From Diphasiastrum complanatum (Eukaryota; Streptophyta; Lycopodiopsida; Lycopodiales; Lycopodiaceae), in the NCBI GenBank assembly GCA_029204225.1, contig CM055111.1, forward strand, positions 41,916,815 to 41,980,814: a stretch of 64,000 nt of DNA, given 5' to 3'. Under the pieces are notes generated by a model that did no database searches, was not told where the DNA came from, and saw only the letters and a list, made by a program, of their open reading frames with translations. Shown piece after piece: positions 48,978 to 62,976 of the stretch; within the stretch, counting starts at the first letter, position 1; each line of letters begins with the position of its first letter. Position numbers and translations under genes: made by a program.

Positions 48978-51900
48978 TGTCAACAATCAGATATGCAACA
49001 TCAAGCATTCACCACAAGAAGGCGGAAGAAGAACACACACAATCACGCTCACACTACAGCATATTGAATGTAAAATGTACAAATAAACCTTGAACCCCTA
49101 ATAGAGAGAGAAGACCTACGAGTAGACTAATAGACTACCCTACGGCTAATGACAGCTGGTCACAACTGTCAACATTAATGTACCTTGTAAACAATAACAA
49201 TGAAGTCTATCATTGATTTCTAACACTCTCCCTCAATGATAAAATTACATTCTTCTATTTCTAATAGAGTACAAAACCTCTCAAATTTACATCTACCTAA
49301 TGACTTAATAAACATATTTGCCATTTGATCTTCAGATTTACAAAAAACAAGATCAATGGCTCTATCAAGAATTTTCTCTTGAACAAAATGGTAGCGTATT
49401 TTGATGTGTTTGGTTTGAGCATGTAAAACTGGATTTTTGGCAAGGTGAATACAACTTTGATTATCGCAAGATATATAGTCACATCCACGTGTGGTTGACC
49501 TAAATCCACAAGCAATCTTCGTAACCATACCGCTTCTTGTGTAGCATTACTGAGTGCTCGATATTCAGCTTCCGTTGATAATAAGACTACTGTAGGTTGC
49601 TTTTTGCTGTTCCATAAAATTGCAGCTGTACCATAACTGAATGTATGACCACTGGTAGATCTTCTGTCATCAATATTACATGCCCAATCGGCATCTGTAT
49701 AACCTACCAACATTGGCGCTTCAGGCTGATCATACTTCAAACCAAAATTCAATGTCCCTCGAATGTATCTGAGAATATGTTTATCAAACTTCTAGTGTGC
49801 TTGACTAGGATCTTGCATAAATTGACTAACAACACCAACAACATAAGAAATATTAGGTTGTGTTTGTGTCAAATAAATCAAACTACCCACCAGCTGTCTA
49901 TACAAATAAGCATCCACTTTTTCAGATTCGTCATATGCAGTAAGCTTCATGTTGACATCCATAGGTGTTCTCAAAGGCTTACAATCCTGCATATTGAACT
50001 TATAAAACAAATCTCGTGCATATTTGCTTTGTGTAAGAAAGACTATGTCTTCCTTTTGCCATACTTCAATGCCAAGACAATAGTGCATCAATCCTAGATC
50101 ACTCATGTCAAAAGCATTAGAAAGATCTGATTTTATTTCATCAATTAAGCTCTCATTACTTCCTGTAATAATAATCATCCATGTACAACACAATGAACAC
50201 TATATCTGAATCTTGTCTTAGAATGTAAAGATTAGAATCAGCATCACTCTTTACCATTCCCCTTCGCTTGAAGTGTTCATCAATGCAAGAGTACCACGCC
50301 CGTGGTGCTTGCTTCAATCCATAGATGGCTTTGTTGAGCTTACAAACGAGATGCTCTCTCCCTGGCTCAACAAATCCTTGAGGTTGTACTAAGTACACCT
50401 CTTCATCCAGCATTCCATTAAGAAAAGCATATTTAACGTCCATTTGCTGGATCTTCCAACCATAGAAAGCAAAAATGGCAATGATAGAATGTATAGTTAC
50501 CATCTTAGCTACGGGTGCGAAGGTTTTCTCAAAATCAATACCTTCCTGCTGCTCAAATCCTCTCACAACCAAGCGTGCTTTGTACTTGTTGGCTTGCCCA
50601 TCAGCTCCATATTTGATCTTGTATATCCATTTACAAGTGATAGGCGTCTTACCATCAGGTAGCTCAACCAAGTTCCACGTCCTATTTTTCGATATAGCTT
50701 CCATTTTTGTTTCCATAGCTTCACGCCATTCCTTGTGCTCCTTTGCTTTATCAAAAGTTTTCGGATCTTGAGCCTTGAGCACAGAACCCATTAGGGCTAG
50801 ATTCATTTCTAATCTTGCAGGAGGTTTTCGATTTCTACTTGATCTTCTAAGCTCTCCCTGCTCACTTGATTCGGGAGTATCTCTCTTATTAGCATCACTT
50901 GTTACTGACAAGTACCACTTAGGCACTTTCCTAGGAATCTCATTATTAACCTTGTCTTTTTCCATTGGCTCTTCCATATCGACACCAACTTCTTCCTTCA
51001 CTTGCACTTTAGCTTTATCGTCAAAGGGATCAATTGTCAATTTTATTTGGTTATTTTGACCCATCTCATCAAAAGTAGCATCTATGGAAATCACGATCTT
51101 TTGTGCATCTGTGTCATACATCCTATATGCCTTGGCTCTTTCATCATATCCAAGGAAAATACACTTAACAGCCTTTACATCTAGCTTCTTTCGTTTTTCA
51201 TCAGGCACATGAGCGTAAGCATCACAACCAAATACTCATAAATGAGAAATATTAGGTTCTTTCCAACCTCCACGGACTTTGTAGGACACCGATTCAAGAT
51301 ATGAGTAGCTGTGTTGCATGCTTCTACCCAAAAAGTATTTGGCAAACCCTTGCTCTTAAGCATTGCCCTAGACATCTCCACAATGGATCTGTTTTTCCGT
51401 TCTGCAACTCCGTTCTGTTGTGGTGAATAGGGTGTAGTGGTTTGTCTCTTGATCCCCTGGTCTTTGCAAAAATTTATGAACTTTGTTGAAAAATACTCAC
51501 CGCCACCATCTGATCTGAGGGTCTTAATATAACAACCTGTTTGTTTTTCAACTAGAGCCTTGAACTCTCTAAACTTGACAAAAGCATCAGATTTCTTGCT
51601 TATGAAATAAATCCAAATATGTCTATTATAGTCATTAATGAATGTGATGAAATAGTAACAACCACTAATGGACCTAGTTTGTATTGGTCCACACAGACGT
51701 CGCCTCCTCTTTACAAAGATTTCGAAATGTGTGATCGTTCAAAAGACCGAAATCAGTAATGTGAAAAGTATGAAGCCTCCTAACTCTGAATGGCAGTACT
51801 AGACACTGTCTAGTGTGATTTGCGGTACTCCAAATAGACAAATGAGAGATTTCTTGGCAGACCTCTCACACAAATAGCACTTTCCACAACAACTCAGAAG

Positions 51901-52430
51901 TATTGTAAAAATCTCTTCCACTCAACAGATTTTCAATCTGTCTAATGCTGCCCTAGCCTTTCTGATGCCTCTGGGACTGTGTCTTCATTCCCCACTGATG
52001 ATTCTGGTCTCCAAACCTGCAAAATACACCAAAGAAGAATTTCTTCCAGCCGTTTTTGTTTCTCCAAGCTTTCACCTCCCGTGAAGGACTTTTTCACTTC
52101 ATTGCAGAGCCTATAACAAGCTGTATCCACTGATCATGCACGCAGGACTATTGCTGCTCGGATACCATGTCAACAATCAGATATGCAACATCAAGCATAC
52201 ACCATAAGCATTCACCACAAGAAGACGGAAGAAGAACACACACAATCACGCTATCACACTATAGCATACTGAATGTAAAATGTACAAATAAACCTTGAAC
52301 CCCTAATAGAGAGAGAAGACCTACGAGTAGACTAATAGACTACCCTACGACTAATGACAGCTGGTCACAACTGTCAATATTAATGTACCTCGTATACAAT
52401 AACAATGAAGTTTATCATTGATTTCTAACA
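48978..52430 (-). mobile_element. Gag-deleted Ty1/copia, minus strand
   Basis: LTRs 48978-49225 (248 bp, 3' LTR) and 52168-52430 (263 bp, 5' LTR; the extra 15 bp is a small internal duplication). Read on the minus strand, LTRs begin TGTTAGAAATC and end TTGACA. The primer site next to the 5' LTR is TGGTATCCGAGC (one change from the usual site), and a purine-rich TCATTGAGGGAGAG precedes the 3' LTR. The interior keeps a leader of about 450 bp and then starts inside integrase, so gag, protease and the integrase N-terminus are missing. The flanks TGATT and CGTCA do not match. 3,453 bp. Confidence 0.92.
49220..51720 (-). pseudogene. Copia integrase, RT and RNase H remnant
   Basis: From the right: integrase core (about 51720-51360; YYFITFINDYNRHIWIYF, LRSDGGGEYFS, NGVAERKNRS), then the CPTKS and FLGYDERAKAYRMYD blocks. 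RT lies in a 350-codon frame 51208-50156 (KCKWIYKIKYG, FAPVAKMVTI, QMDVKYAFLNG, VLYMDD), a frameshift falls right at YMDD, then 50193-49792 (MSDLGLMHYCLGIEVW). RNase H (YTDADWACN, STEAEYRALS, then in another frame CDNQSCIHLAKNP and KHIKIRYHF) runs to 49220. Relatively fresh sequence but with several shifts. Confidence 0.92.
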
Positions 52431-52611
52431 CGTCAGCAACGGACCATACCTCCTAATACAGCTCGTATTACGTCTTTTTTCAGCAGCAATAGTATCTGAT
52501 ATTACTCTACTCTACTCTACTCATGGCAGCTATTATTGCCCCCACTTATGGACAGTTGGCAGTTTGTAGTTTACAACTATATTACTCATTTTTCTTTTAT
52601 GCATAGTTTTT

Positions 52612-52738
52612 TCTTGGAGACGTTTATATACGCTCCCATGGTTTTCACATATTTGACATGTACTCCTTTTGGTCTTATATGCCTTTTGACATGGAAAAGA
52701 CATTAATAAAGCTTTCTTTCTTTCTTTCTTCTTCTTCT

Positions 52739-52833
<95 letters not shown>
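52612..52833 (+). mobile_element. LINE-family 3' tail with CT microsatellite
   Basis: Third copy of the 3' terminal block (GGAGACGTTTATATACGCTC ... TCTTATATGCCTTTTGAC, ATGGAAAAGACATTAATAAA, GCTTTC), followed by (CTTT)n(CTT)n(CT)n to 52833. 5'-truncated; no coding. Confidence 0.75.
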
Positions 52834-53769
<936 letters not shown>

Positions 53770-53982
53770 ACGATGGTGTTGATCGCGATGGTGGCTCCCC
53801 CTTGCTAAACCTCCACCTCCACCATGTCCATAGCTGATCCTCCACCTCCACCCTGTCCATCGCTTTCATCATTTCCACTTGTCCATCGCTGCCAGCCCTT
53901 CATCCATCGTTGTCAGCCATCTCCCAAATCGCTACCAGCCCTCTCTTTGGCCAGCGATGGCCCCTCCTTGTGCTACCCGTAG

Positions 53983-54447
53983 GACGATCCTACCCCCTCG
54001 CCCTTCTACCTCACCCCCTCCCCTCACTACTCACTCACCCCCCTCGCTACCTCACCCACCACCTCCCTCGCTGCTACACCAAAAGCTCAGAACATTAGGG
54101 TTCGTGGGCTACCGGACACACAAGATGCCATGGCCGAAGCTACGAGTTTTCTCAAGACCACTCTAGGACATGTGACAGATGGACTCGATACAGCTTGGGG
54201 GACCACTTGGGATGCAGCTACACTGATCATCCGCTTCACATCCCTAGACAGCCACAGCGAGGCCTTACATTGTAGAGCCCAGTTACGTGGCACTGCCATA
54301 TTTATGGATGATGATCTTACCTACATCCAGTTTGAGGAGAGGCGTAAAGCCTTCCAGGCGGCTCGAGAGACTGGTAGACGAGTCGTATATCGAGATGGTC
54401 AGATACAATTTGTTGTTGGCAACCCTAGTGAAAGGATCACCAAATGA
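53983..54447 (+). pseudogene. Second LINE ORF1-type fragment
   Basis: A frame open from 53983 to the TGA at 54445-54447. After a proline-rich start it gives AQNIRVRGLPDTQDAMAEA, then DGLDTAWG, then IIRFTSLDSHSEAL, then IFMDDDLTYIQFEERRKA and VVYRDGQIQF, colinear with the ORF1 remnant at 15.7-16.3 kb. This supports a shared non-LTR family. The following 170 bases contain short basic stretches but no recognisable ORF2. Confidence 0.7.
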
Positions 54448-54699
54448 AGATCTGACTAGATCCTGTTGCAAAACAACCAAAAGGACACCTGTGGAGCAAA
54501 ACCACCCATCCAAACCTAGATCCCTCTTGGAGTTTCCTCCTGGACCTAACCCCCAAGCCATAGTGAAGAACCTAAGAGAGAGGAGGAGAGACAGACTCAA
54601 GAAACTGAATTTCCAATAGGAGGATGGGCGAGTTTCCAATGGATATATTCTCTTCATGAGAGAGAGAATATTCTCCCTAGGATCCCCATGCAACCTATA

Positions 54700-57600
54700 T
54701 TGAGCTATTGACGTCCTATTCTTGCATTAAAGCAGTCATTTGCTATGCGTGTGCTCCTATGTCTAATTATAGGTCTGGGCCCTCGTATGATCACCAGACG
54801 AGCAGTCTAACAAACTTGAAGATTAAGTTTAAAAACTAACAAATCAATCATTTAACTTTCACAATTATCCTGAAAATCAATCTTTAGTCTGACTTCAATA
54901 TCAAATAAGTATTTGGAGATGGGATGATTCTCAAATTATCTGTCTTTACACTGAAATACTATATCGACCCTTTAGAAGTACACTAAAAGATAAATTTTCC
55001 TATTGGGTTTGATTTTCTCCAATCTAGTAACATCACCTTCATGTACCTCAATTTACATGAATCATTGGGTGAGTCCTCACCTTACATTGGAAATCAATGT
55101 TCAAAAGTTAAAGATCCAAAACAATATAGCCCAAGACTATCCACAAATTACTTGTAGACCTGTCATAAATGCTTTTTGGTACAAAACTCATCCCACCAAA
55201 ATCTCTTAGGAGATCCATCAATATTAAAATGACTTCAACTCAGTCATGAGTACCCCGAATACTCTTCTGAGATAAGTGCTCTATCCCTAGCATCATATAC
55301 CAGAAAATAGCAATCATTCAATCTTGATAGACTTAACTACTCCTAATTAACTGGAGATTTTAGGCTGAAAAACAATACACAAGCATTCCTTGACTACAAT
55401 CTATAAAGGTAAGCAAATTTCTCATAAGTAAACAATTACTTAATGAAAATGCCTGTGAGATCCAAACAATCTCAAGTTTGTACACAAATTTAGAGTTCAA
55501 ATAACAAATCTAAATTTTAACTCCACCAATCGAGCAAGAATTACTCATCATCTTAAGAATCATCATATTTCCCATATAATCATCTAATGACCTTTAAGTA
55601 TCAATTTATGATCCGTCAATCATAAACATTTAGAATTTTATGATCCGTCAATCATAATCTATCGGATTCTAAACCCATACTTAATCATTTAGAGATACTG
55701 GAGTATATGCACAACATACCACTCAAGAAATATAAGAAACATTCTGAAATTTTTTCCACAAGGAAAATTACTGGATTCCAAGAATATTCTTCCATCTTGA
55801 TTCTTAACCAGATTATGAGTTCCAAATTCTACAATCAACCAAGTGACTAAAGACCATTGTAACATTTGTCTTTAACAAATAATAAACTTTATACAATCAC
55901 CTAGAACCACATCTAGAGATTATAAAGTTTTGCTGAATTCCAACTGAACTCAGTGGTTATCCTTGACATTAGTTAGACCCTGTCATCCAATGTATATGAG
56001 CTCACTGAGATATAGTCAATAACTTAGGATATTTCTACTTTAAGAAATATTCTATATCAAGAATCTTCTATATTATCTGCACAGTTCTCATAAATGAATC
56101 CAAATGACTCACTAATCATGTTACGTATAAGCAAAATAGATTAAAATAAACAGTTCTCGGTGAATTCTCTTCACACTGCCTATTTACCCAATTAACTTCT
56201 AATCAAGAGTAGTCCAATTATTCAAACCAATTGTAAATGATTCAGAAATCTTAAATGTCTAGGTGCAGATCTCAATTATACATGTATAACACCACATTTA
56301 GATCTTCTTCCAAACCATAAATAAGTTAACGAATTACCCTTTCCACAGAAAGAGACATTAACCTACAAGTAACTGTTCCACACATTACTTGTTCATATGT
56401 CTATGTACTCTGACTAGTTTAAGTATACGATATAAACCTGGTACATAGGAAACACATAGTAGAACCACAAGATTAAGATGTACATAAGCAACTTATCCAA
56501 CTATGTTCCTATACATAAACATAGGCTATAAACTGACAGATATCCACAATCTGCATATGTTACCCACATAATTCACTGAGAATCTTGCACGTCAACTACC
56601 AAAGAACTCTATTTCTCATGAGTAAATAACATATTTGGGAAATCTTTGAAGTGAATAACTCCACATCACAAGTTTTCCAACCATCTAACTCTTATTAACA
56701 AAATTCCTTCTACAAATCAGCCTACAACAGATCTTAGCGTACAAACCAAGATTAGGTTAACTCATACAGGCATCTTTGGACATAGTGTTAAGATTAAAAC
56801 TTTATTCCATTGATCCAATCCATATCAAAATCTTAATTTTATCTTTACCACTACTCCTCATATTAATGAATATCTCACAACTCAATAACCCCAAAACTCA
56901 TCTAGTTACAGATTACTCAAAATAATCACTAAGAGAGTTTGTCTATTTCAAACTGGATAGTTCTACCATTGCACACATACAAGATGTTTTTCCAAAATCA
57001 ATGCAACTGGCCGATTCCTCGAAAGACTTATTCCTATCTTTTCTTCCCACCTTTTTAAAAAAGAAATTCCATAATTTTTATTTAAAAGTTCCTAGGAGAC
57101 AACATATAAGCTATCAAAGATTTGAAAAAATCAGTAATGAGTATCCAATACTATTATAAACAAGACCTTTTCCACAAAATCATAGAATATCTTATCCCAA
57201 ATGATAGAAATATTAACTCTCAATAATCAACTATCAAATAGAGACAAACGTTAGGGTTCAGTAAACCTAAGTTCTGAGCCATATTCAAAAATCTTATATG
57301 GAAGTACAATTTCATATAATTATAACAGTCCTTCAAAACAGAGTTCTACACTAGAAGGAATTATATGAATCTCAATCCAATTGTCATGTATTAAGAAATT
57401 TCTAAAGAGTAGAGGTCTAAGAAAATAGAGAAATAGATGTAAGGGCTTCCATATTTTGGAATTAAGAGATACCATTAAGGGATCGATCTATATCTCATAA
57501 TTCCCCAAAATACCCTTAACAAAAACCAATGGACTCTGTTAGTATTACCATTACAGCAATCCCTAACCATCGGTTCACAAATCATTCTACCCAAGAAATC

Positions 57601-58784
57601 CTCTTTAGAATCACTGATGGCCCATACCACCAGCTTTTCCTCCAAGAATTCTCTGCATCCAGATCTGTTTTGCCCAAAAGCTAAAAAAAAAGACGATTTG
57701 GCTATCCTATACCCAAATATAGGATCAAATTCGCAACCAATTCCAGGAGATAATCCTAACAATTGAAATCTCTCATGCTTCTTTAGTGTTACTCAAAGAA
57801 TACCATTTCATATTGTACCCATCATGGACAAAACAGAATGTATCATCCCAGTACAATAGAATGTATCACTGACCCAAAAGAAACATAGATTTCAACAAAA
57901 ACCGAATATCATACTGTCCTAGATATCCATTATCTATTCCAGAATCAGTACAAAGAACTTAATTATTTTAGCAAGTTAGAACTCTCTTGGTTGTTACCGT
58001 CATTATAGAGAAATACTCTATAACTAAAAGAATCCAAATTACTAGATTCCTGTATGGAACACCTTCTATTTGCATTACTTTGCAAGATCCAAATCCAATT
58101 GCAAAACATAGATGGTTCCATAAATGGATTATCAGTCTTGCCACTGCTTTTCCCTTAGAATCCTCGAATTCTCAAAATTCTAATTTACACTGGGGAAAAG
58201 AAATCCAAATTCCCAGAGGCAGTCTTCTTAAATAATTCCCAATTTTATTCTCACTTGCAATTAGTTATAATTCAGGAATTGAATGTAAATTAGATAATTG
58301 GATCATTAAGACCAACAATCATCTACATATGAGACTTCCACTCTTTTCCCCCCTTCCAAATATGGTTCAGGTTAACAATCCCCAAATTTGTACTAGGAAA
58401 AAGTTGAATAGAAGTGTAGTTCATAGTGCAGATCGGTGTTTAGTATGATCGGATGATAGCTGGTAGGAAGTTTGGTCGAAAACAGAGAACTTGGTAATTT
58501 CAGTGTAAATTTTGACAGAGCTTCACTAGCAAAGGTGACAAATGACTCGAATTCAACCCTTATATAGCGGAATTTAGAGTGCGTATTAGATGAAATCCAC
58601 TTTCCCTTGCTCAGTTCCACCCAAATTTTGACACGCACCTTCTTCACAAAATTCTAAGACCTCAGGGAAGTCTGCGAGAGTTCAAAAGGTGATTTGACTG
58701 CTATGCGAAGGTTCTACGAGGGTTTAGGCTGTCTGCGAGGGTTCAACTCTCGCAGTAAGTGCTCTCTCGCACAACTTGTTCCTG
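54700..58784. other. Long AT-rich region preceding the unknown ORF
   Basis: 4 kb without coding capacity. It includes dispersed repeat copy B. The last 120 bases turn GC-richer and contain the hairpin CTGCGAG...CTCGCAG (58731-58753). It could be the long untranslated leader or terminal repeat of the element that carries the frame at 58788-61274, but no second copy lies in the window. Confidence 0.4.
55986..56592 (+). repeat. Dispersed AT-rich repeat, copy B
   Basis: Same-orientation partner of 30504-31103. The match begins at CTGTCATCCAA and fades after GAGAATCTTG. Confidence 0.8.
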
Positions 58785-58787
58785 TGA

Positions 58788-61274
58788 TTGGAACCCGTCA
58801 TCCAGGCAGCTGCGCATCTGTTGAATAACTTTCTGGTTATTTCAACATTTCGCAAGGACAGAATCCAGTCTACGCTGCTGAGTCAGATAGTGGAATCCTT
58901 TCTGGAATTCCCTAATCCCACCGTTGTGCCATATGACTGGCATAGCTTCCTTATTCGAGAACTAACAAACTCCATCAAACCCAACAACCATGAGCGAATC
59001 GCAGCAGGCCCCCTGTTGTGTAACTTTGCCTGTGCACTTCTCAAGATAAAAGTGCACGGTTTTCAACGCTCATCCCTCCTATCTACCCTTGTGCCACATA
59101 CTAACCTTTACCCACCATCTCAAGCATCTACCTCCTCCCAACCTGCAGTCATTAATACAACGTCCAGCAAACGAATGTGTGGTGCTGCCTCTACTTCCAC
59201 ATCTCCACCTGTTACCTGACGACGTGTCTCCACTGCCGCACTAACCACCGCCACTTCGTCTTTCGTGTCACCCCCCACTCCAATTTATGTTGTCGCTACC
59301 TCTCTTCCTATTCCATCCACATCTGTTTCTATCTCCATCCCCGTTTCTTCTGTTGATACCACTCCTACTTCTCTTCCAGTGTCCGCTGCTCCATCTATCA
59401 CCATCGCATTCTCCATTACTCCTGCCACCACCGTTGCTCCTCTCACATTCAACCCTTCTGATTCGCAACTGTCTCCCGACACTTTGGCATGGATGCAAGT
59501 TATCAATTTTTCACCTCCATGCTAGACACTTTCCGCTCCATCTCCACCTTCTTCCATACTCCACACCACCCTTCAGTTCCCCACTGTTCCTCCCATCCTC
59601 TCGTTCGGACAAACCGTCCTCGCCCCTGTTTCCACAGTTGTTTTTCACACCCCACCCGCTTCGCCAAAGGTTGCCGAGGGTAGCCAACTGCTGCCTGATG
59701 ACACATTTGTACAAACAATTTTTGTAGCATCACCAGATCGGGCTGACCCTACCGTCCCAGATGGCATTAGGATTAATGAAAACCTGATCGAAGACAATGA
59801 CGACAGAATTTTACAAGTCGTCGGGGCCGATACAACACAAGCCCTTGCCAGTGCCAGTGTACCAGCTGCTCCCATGGATTTAACGACGACGTACTAAACC
59901 CTAGGAAAATACATCCTGGATGCGGTAGCAGCCAAAGCTATTCTGGAAAGCAGGGTACTACAGTTGGCAACAAATAATACACAGCTACGAGCAGACCTCA
60001 CCAAGCTGCAGCAAGAGCTGATTTTAGCTCAGCAACACGAACAAGCAGGGCACCAAGAGATTGCCAAGTTGCAGCAGAAGGAGGAAGGCCTAAACAAGTA
60101 TATTCAAAGCCTCTCCAAAGCACTAACGGAGGCCTCCACAAAGGTGCGGGAGCTTCAAACTGAAGCATCCCAACGGCTTGCCCCCATCCAGGTGCAACTT
60201 ACACTTTTGGAAGTAGAGAACACGCGCCTGGGGACGGAGGTTAAAGCCTTACAAGAAGAGAAGCTTGTCTGGTTAGTTCAAACTGCACCGAACACAAGGC
60301 TGCTTTCCCAATCAGAGATGACTCTTCTACGGTGTCAGGTGCATATTTATAGCCAAACCCTGAACAACTACCAGGCGGAGTTCAATAAGTATTGGGCAAG
60401 CACAACGCAAGAGCTCGCCTAGGCCAAGCAAGCCCTCAAGGCATGCCAGAAATACATGGAAATGAAGGCCCGGCCCTCCCCCGTGGTAATTCCACCACCA
60501 CCGAATTTTGACGCTGCACAGGCTAGTACCAGCCAAGACCAGAGCCAGCAAGCAGCAGGGGGATTTGAACCAGATCAAGGGTCAGAAGGCCAGGACCAAG
60601 GGCAGACAGATGCGACTGCTGAGACGCGTGACCAGAGCCGAGGCGCAACCACCAGCCAGGGCCCAACAACATCATCCAGAGGGTCACGAACGATATCTAC
60701 CAGCCAGGCCTTCCAAAGATCGAAATCCGTGGAGGAGAACATCAATGAATTTTTATCCAAATATCTCCACGAGTCATCAAGAGGCGGCTGGCAATTATCC
60801 TTCCCAGCTCAGACCATCAAGGAAAAAGAACTGCAAGCCTTACCCGCCCTCCAACCACAACCGGAGTGGCGAGAACAGTTATTTGAGAGAGACCCTACGG
60901 CCATCAGGGCTTACGTGACGACTCCGCAACGTTTACGGGTGAACGCGCATTTTCTGTCATGTCCAAGAAGATCCAAATGGGCGGAATGCGGCACTCCTCT
61001 GGACCAGATCACACTCAAAAATTTCAACTGGCCAATCATCAAATCCGAATATGGATGGACAACGGAGGTAGACGCCAGAAGGGCTCTCTCCGCATTTGCC
61101 AGCCACTACATCAATTGTCCCGATCCCACAGTCCGCGTGGCAGCCACTTACGTCCGTGACTTGGAATATCTAATGGACATTGAAACAAAATGGGATATAG
61201 CCAATAAGATTGAGGGGCAAGGGCCTTCCCCATTATATAAAAAGGCACCATTTGTACACTATTTCCATGCTTAA
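58788..61274 (+). pseudogene. 829-codon frame of unknown family with four stops
   Basis: One continuous frame, no frameshift, interrupted only by TGA 59217, TAG 59523, TAA 59895 and TAG 60420, ending TAA at 61272-61274. Layout: an N-terminal helical domain (LLNNFLVISTF ... FLEFPNPTVVPYDWHSFL), a Ser/Thr/Pro-rich linker (about residues 120-270), a coiled coil of about 130 residues (59964-60400, e.g. LRADLTKLQQELILAQQHE), a Gln/Ser-rich disordered stretch, and a C-terminal domain of about 150 residues (WREQLFERDPTAIRAYVTT ... KWAECGTPLDQITLKNFNW ... VRDLEYLMDIETKW). No zinc knuckle, protease, RT or known transposase motif. Richer in GC than its surroundings. Perhaps a gag-like or accessory protein of an unknown retroelement. 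The first codon is TTG after a TGA, so the true start is uncertain. Confidence 0.6.
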
Positions 61275-62976
61275 TGAGAAGGAGGAAACTCTACCATTTT
61301 TGGAAGAGAAGCATCCTCATTTGCTATTCACTACTTGCTAATGCTCTTGATTGTGTTTTCCATTGCTTTCTATTTCCATGCTTATTGTTTGCCATAGTGA
61401 ATGCTTTTCCATTAGCAAGCATAAAGAGCATTTGAGCTAACCTCCACCCTCTCTCTATCTCTCTCTCTCTTCCTCTCTTCTCTTCTCAACCTCTTCTTTT
61501 CTATCCCTTCCCTTCACCCAAACTATGATGAATGTTAGTGTAGAGGAGTAGAGTTAAAGAGGAGTAGCATAGTGGTGAGTAGAGTTAAGGGAGAAAGTAG
61601 GAATTTTACTAAAAGTAGCATCTATGCATAGTTAGGCACCTATCCAGTGATCTAACCTTTGTTGACAGGCGGAAGGGCTATACTACGAAAGTTCTTTGCA
61701 GGTAAAAAACTTGATATCTTTCAGATCTCTGGGAAGTAACTCTCGCGTTACCTAGTAGCTTGACAAGTAGCAACTAAGAATTCTATATGATAGTCTTCGA
61801 GTTAATTTGCATTGACATGGCTCCACACATGCAAAAACAAGATACAATGCAAAAATGAGCCATTTTTTCGGAGACACATTTACGTATTGCCTAACATAAT
61901 TTGCTACTAGAAGATCTTTGCTTATGTTGTCATGTTTATCTATTTGGGGTGGAGATATCCACATATCATGAAATTCACATATTTTGCGAGGGCCTTGAAT
62001 AATCTTTGCATTCTATATGTATCAAATGGGGAACTATTCCTTGCACTCATAATCAGGGCCTAGAACTCTAAAACAAAAAAAGAGATTCCTAATATTATCA
62101 ATGATGTCAATGAGAAACATATTCCCTCGAAAAAAATTGAACTACCATGAGAAGATTTGCTAACGTAGGGCAAGCCATTCAAATTTGTTGATAATTAAAG
62201 GCCAATTATTGCATTTTAGAAGAATTAAAAAATACAATATTTGTTGAATGCTCAAACTCATCGTGGAGTGACACCTTAGCTTTTAGCAATTCTTCATGAT
62301 ACAATATTGCTATTGCGACAGAGCTAATAAGGCGATCTGCAACATCACAACAAGCTTTGCCATGTGGGTTTAAAGTACATTAAAATTGTTGAAAAATTAA
62401 AAATGATGATTGCAATTTAGAAAAAAAAAAAACCATGGTAATGCTCAAACTCATCTAAGAGGGACACCTTAGCTTTTCACAATAATAATCACATTAGCTT
62501 ACAACTATTGGAACATAGCTAAAACAATCATATGCCCACAAATGAACCCAAAAAGCATAGGGTTGATTATAATAATTGTTAGGGCTATTTAATTCTATTG
62601 TAATTGGTTGTATTTGCTGTATGATTGATTCATGAGTATGCTTCTTGGTATTATTATCCTGTGGGATCAAGGAGAAGAGAATAGAATTGGATGGGCAAGT
62701 GAAAACACAAAAAGTAAGATATCTCAACTCACCATGATACCTAATTAACCAACTGAGCCAACCTCGTTGGATTTGAGATTATACTAAAAAAACGTTAGAC
62801 GCCAAGCTAACCATATTATGTATAACGGTTTTCAAGAAATGAGAGCAAAGATACTTTGGATGGCAAGCTAACCAATTACCGAGCTAGCTAACCTTGTTGG
62901 ATGGACTTTGGATTATGCCATGATTGGGGGCAAAAATTCAAACATTGAAAATTGGGTGGCACATTAAGAACCAGCC
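61275..62976. other. Unassigned sequence
   Basis: A polypyrimidine stretch at 61448-61518; otherwise AT-rich and without recognised features. Confidence 0.4.

Noticed and set aside
57475-57762. 95-codon minus-strand frame as a gene
   Set aside because: Composition looks non-random in places, but there is no start context, splice sites or known motif, and it lies in the AT-rich leader region.
59268-59875. Minus-strand Gly/Arg/Trp-rich frames at 59.3-59.9 kb
   Set aside because: Antisense reflections of the Ser/Thr/Pro-rich linker of the plus-strand frame.
58788-61274. Organellar gene with stop codons repaired by RNA editing
   Set aside because: C-to-T-type stops fit that idea superficially, but the neighbours are nuclear mobile elements and the protein is not an organellar family. 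Methylation-driven decay is simpler.
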